Source: Candidatus Corynebacterium gallistercoris | GTDB taxonomy: Bacteria; Actinomycetota; Actinomycetes; Mycobacteriales; Mycobacteriaceae | Assembly (NCBI GenBank): GCA_019114175.1 | Contig: DXFZ01000049.1 | Location: forward strand, 1-39,440 | Direction of reading: 5' to 3' | DNA length: 39,440 nucleotides | Shown here: piece after piece, positions 6,449 through 14,691 of the stretch | How the letters are laid out: each line of letters opens with the position of its first letter | How positions within the stretch are numbered: position 1 is the first letter of the stretch | The notes under the pieces: model-generated | What the model was told of the DNA's origin: nothing | The model's input: the letters and a program-made list of their open reading frames with translations, nothing else | Databases searched by the model: none | Position numbers and translations under genes: made by a program

Positions 6449-7822
6449 ATGGACGTGACCGCCATCAACCCCCAGCTTGTTGACCGCAAGGATGAGATCA
6501 AGGCTGCCTATGATAAGCTCAAGGCCAGCGGCCTCAACCTAGACCTCACCCGGGGCAAGCCCTCCGCGGAGCAGCTGGACTTCTCCACGGAGATTCTCTC
6601 GCTGCCGGGGGAGAACTTCCGCACTCCTTCGGGCGTGGATGCGCGCAACTATGGCGGCAACATTGGCATCGTGGAGATCCGCCAGCTATGGGCGGATGTG
6701 CTGGGCATTGACGTGGACAACCTCATCGCCGGGGATGCCTCCAGCCTCAACTTCATGTTTGACCTCATCAGCTGGTCTTACACCTTTGGCAACAATGATT
6801 CGCCGAAGCCATGGTCAGTGGAGGAGGATCTGAAGTGGATCTGCCCAGTTCCGGGCTACGATCGCCACCACTCCATCACGGAGCTCTTCGGCTTTGAAAT
6901 GGTCACCGTCCCCCTCACTGAGGAAGGACCGGACATGGACGCGGTCCGCGAACTCGTGAAGGATCCGGCGGTGAAGGGCATGTGGACCGTGCCCGTGTTC
7001 GCCAACCCCACCGGCATTACCTACAGCCGCCGCGTAGCTCAGGAACTCGCGGAGATGGAGACCGCCGCGCCGGACTTCCGCATTGTCTGGGACAACGCTT
7101 ACGCCGTGCACACTCTCACCGAGGAGTTCCCTGAGGTCATCAACGTCCTTGACCTGGCGGAACAGGCGGGCAACCCGAACCGCTTCTGGTTCATGAGCTC
7201 CACGTCCAAGATCACCCTGGCGGGTGCGGGCGTGGGCTTCTTCGCCTCCTCCAAGGCGAACCTGGATTGGTACAACTCCATCGCTGGTGTTCGTGGCATC
7301 GGGCCCAACAAGATCAACCAGCTGGCCCACTACCAGTTCCTCCAGGACGAGCAGGGAGTGCGCAGCCTCATGCAGAAGCACGCTGGTTCCCTAGGGCCCA
7401 AGTTCACCCGCACCGTGGAGGTACTGGAGCGCAACCTGGCCGATGCCAACGTGGCTAAGTGGACCGTCCCAGAAGGCGGGTACTTCGTCTCCGTGGACGT
7501 GGTCGATGGCACCGCCGCCCGCGTGGTGGAGCTCGCCAAGGAAGCCGGTGTGAATCTCACCGGTGCCGGCGCTACCTACCCGCTCAAGAAGGACCCGAAT
7601 GACCGCAACCTGCGCCTGGCGCCCTCCATGCCGGAGATCCAAGAGCTGGAGGAGGCCATGGAAGTGTTCACCACGTGCGTGCTGCTTGCGGCCATTGAAG
7701 CTACAGAAGCTGCAGAAGCCACTAAGGCTTCAGGAGCAGCAGTAGCCAACAACGGCTCCCTCGGCTCCGCCAAGGGCCAAGCGGACAAAGACGAGACCGC
7801 TGAAGGTGGGATGGACCATTAA
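6449..7822 (+). CDS. aspT: Aspartate aminotransferase, AspT type (subgroup Ic)
   Basis: 457 residues. PLP enzyme exchanging the amino group between aspartate/2-oxoglutarate and oxaloacetate/glutamate. It matches the corynebacterial AspT type: LDLTRGKPS near the N-terminus, NYGGNIG, VPVFANPTGITYS, WDNAYAVH, and the PLP lysine in SSTSKITLAGAGVGF; LRLAPSMP near the end holds the carboxylate-binding Arg. The last 35 or so residues are Ala/Glu/Lys-rich and look like a disordered tail not needed for activity. Start ATG 6449 has GGAGG upstream. It supplies aspartate for the lysC/asd branch encoded later in the window. The next gene starts inside its last codons. Confidence 0.92.
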   Translation: MDVTAINPQLVDRKDEIKAAYDKLKASGLNLDLTRGKPSAEQLDFSTEILSLPGENFRTPSGVDARNYGGNIGIVEIRQLWADVLGIDVDNLIAGDASSLNFMFDLISWSYTFGNNDSPKPWSVEEDLKWICPVPGYDRHHSITELFGFEMVTVPLTEEGPDMDAVRELVKDPAVKGMWTVPVFANPTGITYSRRVAQELAEMETAAPDFRIVWDNAYAVHTLTEEFPEVINVLDLAEQAGNPNRFWFMSSTSKITLAGAGVGFFASSKANLDWYNSIAGVRGIGPNKINQLAHYQFLQDEQGVRSLMQKHAGSLGPKFTRTVEVLERNLADANVAKWTVPEGGYFVSVDVVDGTAARVVELAKEAGVNLTGAGATYPLKKDPNDRNLRLAPSMPEIQELEEAMEVFTTCVLLAAIEATEAAEATKASGAAVANNGSLGSAKGQADKDETAEGGMDH

Positions 7823-8453
7823 CCCGGAGGAGACATTCGTCTGGGCCAGCACCATCCTGCCCGGCGAACCCACCTTCGCCTCGCACCGTGTGGCGGAATC
7901 CTTCCCAGAGTTCGCCATGGCGCAGGTCGAGTTGCCCGAAAACGAGGCGAGCCCAGCGGAAACGGTCATCATGACCGTGGATGCCGCCCGCATCGAACCC
8001 GGCCTAGAGACCGAGGACGGATCGGACTTAAGAGTCGAGCTGATAACGGTTGTGGCTGGTGGGGGTGGCGTCGCCAAAAAAATATTGGCACACGCCGCAA
8101 CCATGATCTCCCAGGACCCTTTCCACTACACCCCACAGCCCGGCACCCTGCTGCCGAAGATGACCCAGGGCATAGACGAAAACATCACCACCCCACACGG
8201 CCTGCTCGTGGTGCCTTTCGTGTGGGCGGATGGCGTGCCACACGTGCACGAAGTCGCCAGCAGTGGCGGCGGAAGGCACGCCAAGCAGGACACTCCGGAA
8301 GTGGAGTTCACCCACCCGGGGCGGCTCACCGTGGTCGCGCAGGTGGTCATGCTCACCGATGAAGAATATGAGATCGCCCGAACCCAGGGCGTGGAAGCGC
8401 TGCAGCAGCACGTGGTCGCAACTGGGGTGAACCTGAACGACGTCTACCGGTAA
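7806..8453 (+). CDS. Suppressor-of-fused (SUFU) domain-like protein
   Basis: 215 residues from a GTG that overlaps the end of aspT; no better start is seen until residue 38. It resembles the small SUFU-domain proteins of bacteria: RVELITVVAG, a PQPGTLLP turn, PHGLLVVPFVW, then a C-terminal signature with VVMLTDEEYEIARTQGVEAL and a final D-x-x-R. Bacterial SUFU proteins are of unknown function; several are linked to polymorphic-toxin immunity, but nothing here suggests a toxin. The run GGGGVAKK at about residues 86-93 is encoded by an antisense copy of the dispersed GGCGACGCC repeat. It sits between aspT and dnaX, 10 bp before the latter. Confidence 0.6.
   Translation: MGWTINPEETFVWASTILPGEPTFASHRVAESFPEFAMAQVELPENEASPAETVIMTVDAARIEPGLETEDGSDLRVELITVVAGGGGVAKKILAHAATMISQDPFHYTPQPGTLLPKMTQGIDENITTPHGLLVVPFVWADGVPHVHEVASSGGGRHAKQDTPEVEFTHPGRLTVVAQVVMLTDEEYEIARTQGVEALQQHVVATGVNLNDVYR
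8064..8081 (-). repeat. Dispersed GGCGACGCC repeat, copy inside the SUFU-like gene
   Basis: GGTGGCGTCGCCAAAAAA, exact core at 8067-8075, minus orientation and so antisense to the gene. The G-run next to the core is missing in this copy, but the A/T-run and the GGT flank are kept. Confidence 0.65.
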
Positions 8454-8463
8454 CCTAGACCCC

Positions 8464-10968
8464 GTGGCTTTATACCGGAAGTACCGCCCGGCGACCTTCG
8501 CGGAGGTCGTGGGCCAGGCGCACGTAACTGAACCGCTCTCCGTGGCCTTGGATAGCGGGCGGATCAACCACGCCTACCTATTCTCTGGCCCGCGCGGCTG
8601 CGGCAAAACCTCCTCCGCCCGGATCTTGGCGCGCTCGCTCAACTGCGTGCAAGGCCCCACCTCCACGCCGTGCGGCGTGTGCGATTCCTGCGTGTCCCTG
8701 GCCCCTGGAGGCCCCGGCAATCTGGATGTCACGGAGCTGGATGCCGCCACCCACAACGGTGTGGATGACATGCGTGAGCTGCGGGAACGCGCCTTCTACG
8801 CGCCCGCGGAATCCCGCTACCGCGTGTTCATCATTGACGAGGCCCACATGATCTCCACCGCGGGCTTCAACGCGCTGCTGAAGATCGTGGAGGAGCCGCC
8901 GGAGCACCTCATCTTCATCTTCGCTACCACGGAGCCGGAGAAGCTGCTGCAGACCATCCGGTCGCGTACGCACAATTACCCCTTTAGGCTGCTGACGCCG
9001 CCGGACATGCGGGCGCTGTTGACCTCCGTGGTGGAGGGCGAGGGCGTGGCCGTGGAGGACACGGTGTATCCGCTGGTCGTGCGGGCCGGTGGCGGCTCGC
9101 CGCGCGATTCGTTGTCGATCATGGATCAGCTGCTCGCCGGTGCGGGCCCGGAGGGCGTGACCTACACTCGCGCATTGGCGCTGCTGGGGGTCACGGACAT
9201 CACGCTCATTGACCGCGCGGTGGATGCCCTGGCGGAGCATGACCAGGCGGGGCTGTTCGGCGTGGTCGACGAGGTTATTGAGGCCGGCTACGATCCTCGC
9301 CGCTTCGCTGAGGACCTGCTGGATCGCTTCCGGGATCTGCTGGTGCTGCAGGCCGTGCCGGATGCCATTGACCGCGGGCTGGTGAACGCCCCGGCCGATG
9401 CGCGCGAGGCTTTGGAGCACCAGGCTGCTGAATTGGGTCAGGCCACGCTGACTCGTTGCGCGGCGCTGGTCAATGAGGGTTTGGCTCAGATGAGGGGGGC
9501 GACGGCCCCGCGCTTGCTCCTGGAGATACTCTGCGCCAGGATGGCCTTACCAGCAGCGGGTATGACTGTTGAGGCCTTGGCCCAGCGAGTAGAGGCCCTC
9601 GAGGCCGGCAAGGGCGTGGCCCCCAGTGCTGCGGCGGGGCAGGCGCCGAACCTGTCCTCCGGCCGTAAGTATGAGCGGCCTTCCCGCCGGAAGGCGCAGC
9701 AGCCGGAGGAGCCGGCGCAGCAGGAACAACAACAGCGGGAGGAGCAGCTGCAGCGGGAAGAGCCACGCGCGCAGACCCAGGGTGTGCCGGAGCAGCCCGT
9801 GGAGCAGCAGCCCACGCGGCCGGCGGAGTCTGAAACGACGGCGGAGCCAAACCAGGCCGCCGAGTCCACTGAGTCCGCTGACCCTGCAGAGCCACCGGAG
9901 GTGGCCGAGGCGCGCCGGGCTCGCGAGATCCTGGACCGCAATCGGCACGGCGCTGCGCGGACTGAGGTGCAGCCGCAGGCGCAACCAGAAGCTGAGCCGC
10001 AGGCGTACGAAGAGCCAGCCGAAGCCCAGGAACCAGAGCAGGAGCCGGAACCGCAGCCCAAGACCCCGGCCCAGCGCTGGGCGGAGATCCTCACCAAGGT
10101 TCAAGAGCTGGACTTGAGCGCGTGGATCGCGCTGCGGGGTGCAGTCGTCAATGAGGATCAGCCTCGTGAAGACGAGGTGCACGTCACGCACCACACCGGT
10201 GCGCTGGCGAACTACGTCAACAGCGAAACTCACGCGCAGACCTACACCCAAGCCATTGAGCAGGTCACGGGCACACCCGCGCGCGTCATTGCAAACGCGG
10301 GCAACCCAGGTAGTGCCTCCAACGCGGGAAGCGGCAGCTCCCAGGGAGGCCCAGCCCACCAGGAGGCCAACCAAGAAGCCCACCAGGAGCCGCCGGGAAA
10401 AGCTGAGGCGGCACAGGCCTCCCAGCCCGTGCCGGCGGAACAGGACCTGCAACCCACCACCATCCGCACGGCAGCCAGCAGCGTACTCGAGCGCGCCCGA
10501 GCCATGGAAGAGGCCCTCAACCAGACGGCCGCCAAGGCCAGGAGTGCAGGCGCCACCGCAGGTGGTGCGGCGGGCAGCCAGGGCCAATCACCCCAGTCCG
10601 CAGAGGCTGCAGACAAGCCCTCCGGCGGCTGGCGAGCCAAAGTGGAACGCGCCCGCGCACGGAAGCAATACAACCAAGACAACGGCTTCAACGGTGTACC
10701 GCTGCCCGATGAGCCACCGGCCGACCCCTGGGATCAAGGACCCCCGGACAGCATGCCCGCCTACACCCCGTCTGAGGCTTCGGCGGGGGAGGCGGAGGTG
10801 GCGTCGCCCCCAAGGAATGAAGAAACAGAAGAGCAGCGCCGCCGCCGGCAAGAAGACGAGCTGCTGGAGGACATGGCCAAAGGTCCGGGTGAGATGGACC
10901 ACCGCACGCCGTTGGACGTGGCTGGAGAGCTCATTGAGAAGCACTTGGGTGCCAGCCGCGTGCGCTAA
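8464..10968 (+). CDS. dnaX: DNA polymerase III gamma/tau subunit
   Basis: 834 residues, start GTG 8464. Clamp-loader ATPase that loads the sliding clamp. Seen: Walker A GPRGCGKT (42-49), zinc cysteines CVQGPTSTPCGVCDSC, Walker B IIDEAH, sensor 1 ATTEPEKL, and the collar domain to about residue 365. Residues 390-540 are a long Gln/Glu/Pro-rich linker. A folded segment follows (AQRWAEILTKVQELDLSAWIALRGAVV ... ALANYVNSE) that probably corresponds to tau domain V. Then comes another low-complexity stretch with the peptide EVASPPRNEE, encoded by an antisense repeat copy. I saw no A-rich slippery sequence for a shortened gamma form. Next gene: ybaB, 86 bp downstream. Confidence 0.96.
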   Translation: MALYRKYRPATFAEVVGQAHVTEPLSVALDSGRINHAYLFSGPRGCGKTSSARILARSLNCVQGPTSTPCGVCDSCVSLAPGGPGNLDVTELDAATHNGVDDMRELRERAFYAPAESRYRVFIIDEAHMISTAGFNALLKIVEEPPEHLIFIFATTEPEKLLQTIRSRTHNYPFRLLTPPDMRALLTSVVEGEGVAVEDTVYPLVVRAGGGSPRDSLSIMDQLLAGAGPEGVTYTRALALLGVTDITLIDRAVDALAEHDQAGLFGVVDEVIEAGYDPRRFAEDLLDRFRDLLVLQAVPDAIDRGLVNAPADAREALEHQAAELGQATLTRCAALVNEGLAQMRGATAPRLLLEILCARMALPAAGMTVEALAQRVEALEAGKGVAPSAAAGQAPNLSSGRKYERPSRRKAQQPEEPAQQEQQQREEQLQREEPRAQTQGVPEQPVEQQPTRPAESETTAEPNQAAESTESADPAEPPEVAEARRAREILDRNRHGAARTEVQPQAQPEAEPQAYEEPAEAQEPEQEPEPQPKTPAQRWAEILTKVQELDLSAWIALRGAVVNEDQPREDEVHVTHHTGALANYVNSETHAQTYTQAIEQVTGTPARVIANAGNPGSASNAGSGSSQGGPAHQEANQEAHQEPPGKAEAAQASQPVPAEQDLQPTTIRTAASSVLERARAMEEALNQTAAKARSAGATAGGAAGSQGQSPQSAEAADKPSGGWRAKVERARARKQYNQDNGFNGVPLPDEPPADPWDQGPPDSMPAYTPSEASAGEAEVASPPRNEETEEQRRRRQEDELLEDMAKGPGEMDHRTPLDVAGELIEKHLGASRVR
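10797..10813 (-). repeat. Dispersed GGCGACGCC repeat, copy inside dnaX
   Basis: GGTGGCGTCGCCCCCAA, exact core at 10800-10808, minus orientation (antisense to dnaX), in the disordered C-terminal region of tau; read VASPPR. Confidence 0.8.
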
Positions 10969-11054
10969 CCCCACGCGCGGGTGCCCCGAACCCCACCGGC
11001 GAATCGGTACAGTAGAGCAACAGAAGAAACGAACCTCACAACCAAGGAGCAACA

Positions 11055-11369
11055 ATGAACCAGCCAGATTTGAACCAGATCATGCAGCAGGCACAGCAGA
11101 TGCAGGCGCAGCTGCAGGAGGCGCAGAAGGAGATCGCTGCGTCCACCGTGACGGGCGAGGCCGGCAATGGCCTGGTCACCATGGAAGTTGCCGGCTCCGG
11201 TGAGGTGAAGAGCCTCACCATCGACCCCAAGGTCGTGGATCCTTCTGACGTGGAAACGCTGCAGGACCTGGTGCTGGAGGCGTTCCAGCGCGCTAACCAG
11301 AAGCTACAGGACCTGGCTCAGGAGAAGATGGGGCCACTGTCCGGCGGCATGTCCGGCCTGGGGCTGTAG
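11055..11369 (+). CDS. ybaB: YbaB/EbfC family nucleoid-associated protein
   Basis: 104 residues, start ATG 11055 with AAGGAG upstream. Small DNA-binding protein, a dimer in its family. Seen: N-terminal coiled-coil helix MQQAQQMQAQLQEAQKE, then VTGEAGNGLVTMEVAGSGEVKSLTID and the Asp/Val-rich loop typical of the family. It sits between dnaX and recR, as in most bacteria, and its TAG directly abuts the recR start codon. Confidence 0.93.
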   Translation: MNQPDLNQIMQQAQQMQAQLQEAQKEIAASTVTGEAGNGLVTMEVAGSGEVKSLTIDPKVVDPSDVETLQDLVLEAFQRANQKLQDLAQEKMGPLSGGMSGLGL

Positions 11370-12056
11370 TTGTTCGAAGGGCCGTTACAGGACGTTATTG
11401 ACGAGTTTTCCCGCCTTCCCGGCATTGGGCCGAAGAGCGCCCAGCGCATCGCGCTGCACCTGCTGGAGGTAGAGCAGGAGGACGTCTCCCGCCTGGTAGG
11501 CGCGATTGGGCGCCTGCAGGAGGGTGTGGCGCTATGCCGCATCTGCCACAACATTTCCCAGGAGGACGTGTGCCGCATCTGCGCGGATTCGGCGCGGGAT
11601 AAATCCGTCATTTGCGTGGTGGAGGAGTCCAAGGACATCCAGGTCATTGAGCGCACGGCGGAGTATCGCGGGCGCTACCACGTGCTCGGCGGGGCGTTGG
11701 ATCCGTTGAGTGGCGTGGGGCCGAAGGAGCTGAACGTCACTCCGCTGGTGCAGCGTATCGGTGGGGTATTGCCGGATGTTGCGGTGGCGGGTGCTCGCTC
11801 TGGTTTTGGGGGCGACGCCGCCGCGGACTCCGTGGAGTACGAACCAGCACCGGAGATCACAGAGGTCATCATCGCCACGGATCCGAATACGGAAGGCGAA
11901 GCCACGGCAAGTTACCTGGCGCGCCTGTTGAAGGACTTCCCGGGCTTGCGGGTCACGCGCCTGGCCTCCGGAATCCCGATGGGTGGCGATCTGGAGTTCG
12001 TAGATGAATTGACCTTGTCCCGGGCTTTTGCCGGGCGCACGGAATTGGGAGTGTGA
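11370..12056 (+). CDS. recR: Recombination protein RecR with an insertion in the Toprim domain
   Basis: 228 residues; usual length is about 200. Works with RecF/RecO to load RecA at gaps. Seen: helix-hairpin-helix [17 protein letters not shown], zinc finger CRIC (56-59) and CRIC (68-71), Toprim start VVEESKDI, and [20 protein letters not shown]. Between LVQRI (126-130) and EITEVIIAT there is an insertion of about 30 residues that contains [11 protein letters not shown], a sense copy of the dispersed repeat. Start is TTG 11370, immediately after the ybaB stop, as MFEGP/LFEGP is the expected N-terminus. Operon dnaX-ybaB-recR. Confidence 0.94.
   Translation: MFEGPLQDVIDEFSRLPGIGPKSAQRIALHLLEVEQEDVSRLVGAIGRLQEGVALCRICHNISQEDVCRICADSARDKSVICVVEESKDIQVIERTAEYRGRYHVLGGALDPLSGVGPKELNVTPLVQRIGGVLPDVAVAGARSGFGGDAAADSVEYEPAPEITEVIIATDPNTEGEATASYLARLLKDFPGLRVTRLASGIPMGGDLEFVDELTLSRAFAGRTELGV
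11805..11822 (+). repeat. Dispersed GGCGACGCC repeat, full-length copy inside recR
   Basis: TTTGGGGGCGACGCCGCC, exact core at 11811-11819, plus orientation and sense to recR; read FGGDAA within the Toprim insertion. Confidence 0.85.
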
Positions 12057-12062
12057 AAAGTA

Positions 12063-12527
12063 ATGAAGCATGCGCGAGGAGCTGTGTGGGCCACGGTGTT
12101 TGGGGTGGCAGGTGTGCTGCACTTCGCCCAGCCGAAGCCTTTCGATGGGCTGGTGCCGGAGGGCCTGCCTGGGTCGCCGCGGTTCTACACCAATGCCAGC
12201 GGAGTGGCGGAACTGGTGCTGTCTGCTGTGATCGCCGGGTGCACTGCGGTGGATGCGGTGCAGACGAGATCTGCGGGGTCTGCGGAATTGGCGGGGGAGC
12301 GGAGGCGGGATGCTTCCGGAGGAGTCCCGCCGACATCTACTGCCGCTTCCCTTCTGCAAGACTGGGTTGCCCCAGCCACGGCCGGGTTCCTGCTTGCGGT
12401 GTGGCCGGGGAATATGAAGATGGCGTGGGATTGGCGGCGCAGGCCTCTCAAACAGCGTGCAATTGCTTTCGCGCGGGTTCCCCTTCAGGTTCCGATGGTG
12501 CTCTCTGCGGCGAAGCTGGGGCGGTAG
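12063..12527 (+). CDS. DoxX-like small membrane protein
   Basis: 154 residues with about four hydrophobic segments. The pattern AGVLHFAQPKPFDGLVPEGLPG, SGVAELVLSAV, FLLAVWPGNMKMAWDW and a late RVPLQVPM is that of DoxX/DoxD-family proteins. Their role is mostly unknown; some take part in redox and thiol stress complexes. A hydrophilic, Ala/Gly/Arg-rich loop (about residues 68-98) separates the segments. It starts 6 bp after recR, so probably cotranscribed. It converges on gatD with 14 bp between stops. Confidence 0.7.
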   Translation: MKHARGAVWATVFGVAGVLHFAQPKPFDGLVPEGLPGSPRFYTNASGVAELVLSAVIAGCTAVDAVQTRSAGSAELAGERRRDASGGVPPTSTAASLLQDWVAPATAGFLLAVWPGNMKMAWDWRRRPLKQRAIAFARVPLQVPMVLSAAKLGR

Positions 12528-12541
12528 GGTCGGCGCTGCGG

Positions 12542-13318
12542 TTAGCGCAAGCGCTCCTCACGGAGTTTCTTCACTTCCGCTGTGAGCTGATCCGCGAAGG
12601 CCCCGTCCAGTGGAGGCAACTCTGCCACGGTGGTATCCATCGCCTTAGCTAACAGGAGGTCTGCCAGCTCAGGGTTACGCGCCAACACCGGGCCGTGCAT
12701 GTATGTCGCAATTACAGAGCCCTGGATCGCCCCTTCTGCGTTCACTTGGTGCTCCACCTCTGCGCCATCCAACCCTGCCGCTGCAGCACCGTGCGCATCT
12801 GTGTTCCCCGTACCACGGGTGAGTACACCCAAGGGGCGCGCATCCGGGCCCAGAATGGTGGCCCCCATGTGGTTGGCGAAGCCAGTCAAAGGTTGAGTGA
12901 GCCCTTCAAGCTTGGGGCGGCTGGCGATCTCCCCGATCATGCGCTTCTCCAAGGATGAGGTGGTGATGTCCAGCAGACCAAGTCCATCAACCATACGTCC
13001 GGAGGCTCGGAAAGATTCGCCAAACACTTGCAGGCCAGCGCAAATGGCCAACACTGGGCGGCCCGCATTCACCGCACGGACCATGCCGCCATCAGAAGAG
13101 AGGTGCTCCGCAGCAAGAATCTGGGCCGTGTCCTCTCCGCCGCCCACCGTGTACACGTCCAAACCTTCCGGTACCGGCGTGCCCAAGGTGATCCGCTCAA
13201 TCTCCGCGGAGATGCCGCGCATGCGGGCGCGCTGGCGCAGCACCAGGGCATTGCCATCGTCACCATAGGTGCCCAGGACGTCCGGCAAAATCAGGCCAAT
13301 AGTCAGCGTGCTGCTCAT
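12542..13318 (-). CDS. gatD: Lipid II isoglutaminyl synthase, glutamine amidotransferase subunit GatD
   Basis: 258 residues, class I CobB/CobQ-like amidotransferase domain. With MurT it amidates the D-Glu of lipid II, using ammonia released from glutamine. Seen: nucleophile Cys in LAICAGLQVFGESF, YTVGGGEDT near the N-terminus, and the His in ATYMHGPVLARNPELADLLL. Length matches GatD (about 250). Its ATG overlaps the murT TGA (ATGA at 13315-13318), which fits stoichiometric production of the heterodimer. Confidence 0.92.
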   Translation of the reverse strand: MSSTLTIGLILPDVLGTYGDDGNALVLRQRARMRGISAEIERITLGTPVPEGLDVYTVGGGEDTAQILAAEHLSSDGGMVRAVNAGRPVLAICAGLQVFGESFRASGRMVDGLGLLDITTSSLEKRMIGEIASRPKLEGLTQPLTGFANHMGATILGPDARPLGVLTRGTGNTDAHGAAAAGLDGAEVEHQVNAEGAIQGSVIATYMHGPVLARNPELADLLLAKAMDTTVAELPPLDGAFADQLTAEVKKLREERLR

Positions 13319-14652
13319 CGCTCCAGCTCCTTCTTCAGGTCACGGAATGCCGTGTAATTCGCTAAGACTTCCACGCGGCCGGGCGGGCATTGGCGGATGG
13401 CCTCCACGGTATCTGCCACCAGATCGTGCTCCACACCCGCATAGCCCAGGCGCACCGCTAGGTCCGTGGCGCGCTCGCCCGCGGCCACAACGTGCAGTCC
13501 CTCAAAGTTTTCAAAGCGCACGTCCCACAGCCAGCTCAAATCTTGACCATCGGCAACCTGGCCGTTCACGCTGATCACCAAGCTATCGGCCGTGCGGTCC
13601 ACCATGGATAGCGCCTCCTGCCACCCGGCGGGGTTCTTCGCCAACATCAGATGCACCTGGTGGGCACCGAACTCCACCGTGGAGTAGCGGCCCGCCACGT
13701 TGTCCACGGCTTCCGCCGCAGCAATGGCCTCCTCACGTGCCACATCCACGCCCAGGGCTTCAGCGGCAGCCACGGCCTGGGTGGCATTACCCCGGTTAGC
13801 GTTACCCGGCAGTGTTAGGTTCAGCGGGTACGTCTCCCCGCCAACCACGATGCCTTCCTCAGTGATCCGCCACTGCGGCTCCGGGCGGCGGAACTCGCGC
13901 CCATCGGGGAGCTTCTTCACGGCGAACCAGTCCATGATCCCGTTTTCGCGCTCCTGGTGGATGATCGCCCCACCTGTTCGCGGACAGCTGGTGGAATCCC
14001 CGGCCCACCCAAAGCCGGCGGAGACCCACACCACGTTCGGGCTATCCCACGCCACAGAGGTCACGGACACGTCATCACAGTTCGCGATGACCGTCATGTC
14101 AGGCCGGGCCTCCACGCACACTCGCAACGTCCGCTCAATCTTGTTGATCTCCCCCACGCGGTCCAGCTGATCGCGGGAAAGATTCAGCAGCACCAGCACG
14201 TCCGCATCCAACTTCTCCGCAATGGCGGGTACATGCAGCTCGTCAACCTCCAGCACCACGGTCTCGGCCTCACGCCCGGCCAACAGGGCGCTGATCACGC
14301 CAGCGTCCATGTTGTCCCCGCCCTCGTTCGTGGCCACCGTGGCGCGCGTTGCAATAGCCTTGGCCAGCATCCGGGTGGTGGTGGACTTGCCGTTAGTGCC
14401 TGTCACAAGCACCGTGGGCCGGTGGGAGCCATTCTTGGCAGGCCCCAAGTTCGCCATCAGGTTCGGGTCAATAGCCCCAGCCACCAGGCCGCCGATCATG
14501 CCGCCCGCGCCACGGCCCGCCGTGCGGGATGCCCACGTGGCAGCCTCCGCTGCGGCGATGGCCACACGGCTGCGGACCCGGCTCACGAGCCCAGCTGGTT
14601 TCTTCGTTGATGGTTGCGAAGTAGTCACAGGGTCAGATTCTAGTGCAGACAT
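13315..14652 (-). CDS. murT: Lipid II isoglutaminyl synthase, Mur ligase-like subunit MurT
   Basis: 445 residues. Mur ligase ATP-binding loop VTGTNGKSTTTRML, central Mur ligase domain, and a short DUF1727-type C-terminal domain (SLVISVNGQVADGQDLSWLWDV). It activates the alpha-carboxylate of D-Glu in lipid II for amidation by GatD. One Cys of the usual MurT zinc ribbon is seen (SCPRTGG); the rest of the ribbon appears reduced, which is worth checking. Located between dnaQ-like and gatD on the same strand, 39 bp after the former. Confidence 0.92.
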   Translation of the reverse strand: MSALESDPVTTSQPSTKKPAGLVSRVRSRVAIAAAEAATWASRTAGRGAGGMIGGLVAGAIDPNLMANLGPAKNGSHRPTVLVTGTNGKSTTTRMLAKAIATRATVATNEGGDNMDAGVISALLAGREAETVVLEVDELHVPAIAEKLDADVLVLLNLSRDQLDRVGEINKIERTLRVCVEARPDMTVIANCDDVSVTSVAWDSPNVVWVSAGFGWAGDSTSCPRTGGAIIHQERENGIMDWFAVKKLPDGREFRRPEPQWRITEEGIVVGGETYPLNLTLPGNANRGNATQAVAAAEALGVDVAREEAIAAAEAVDNVAGRYSTVEFGAHQVHLMLAKNPAGWQEALSMVDRTADSLVISVNGQVADGQDLSWLWDVRFENFEGLHVVAAGERATDLAVRLGYAGVEHDLVADTVEAIRQCPPGRVEVLANYTAFRDLKKELER

Positions 14653-14691
14653 GGCTGCGCGCCCTCAAAGGCAGCGGACCGCGCCCACTAC

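Noticed and set aside
8464..10968. Programmed frameshift in dnaX giving a short gamma form
   Set aside because: No A- or T-rich slippery heptamer seen in the coding sequence at the expected place.
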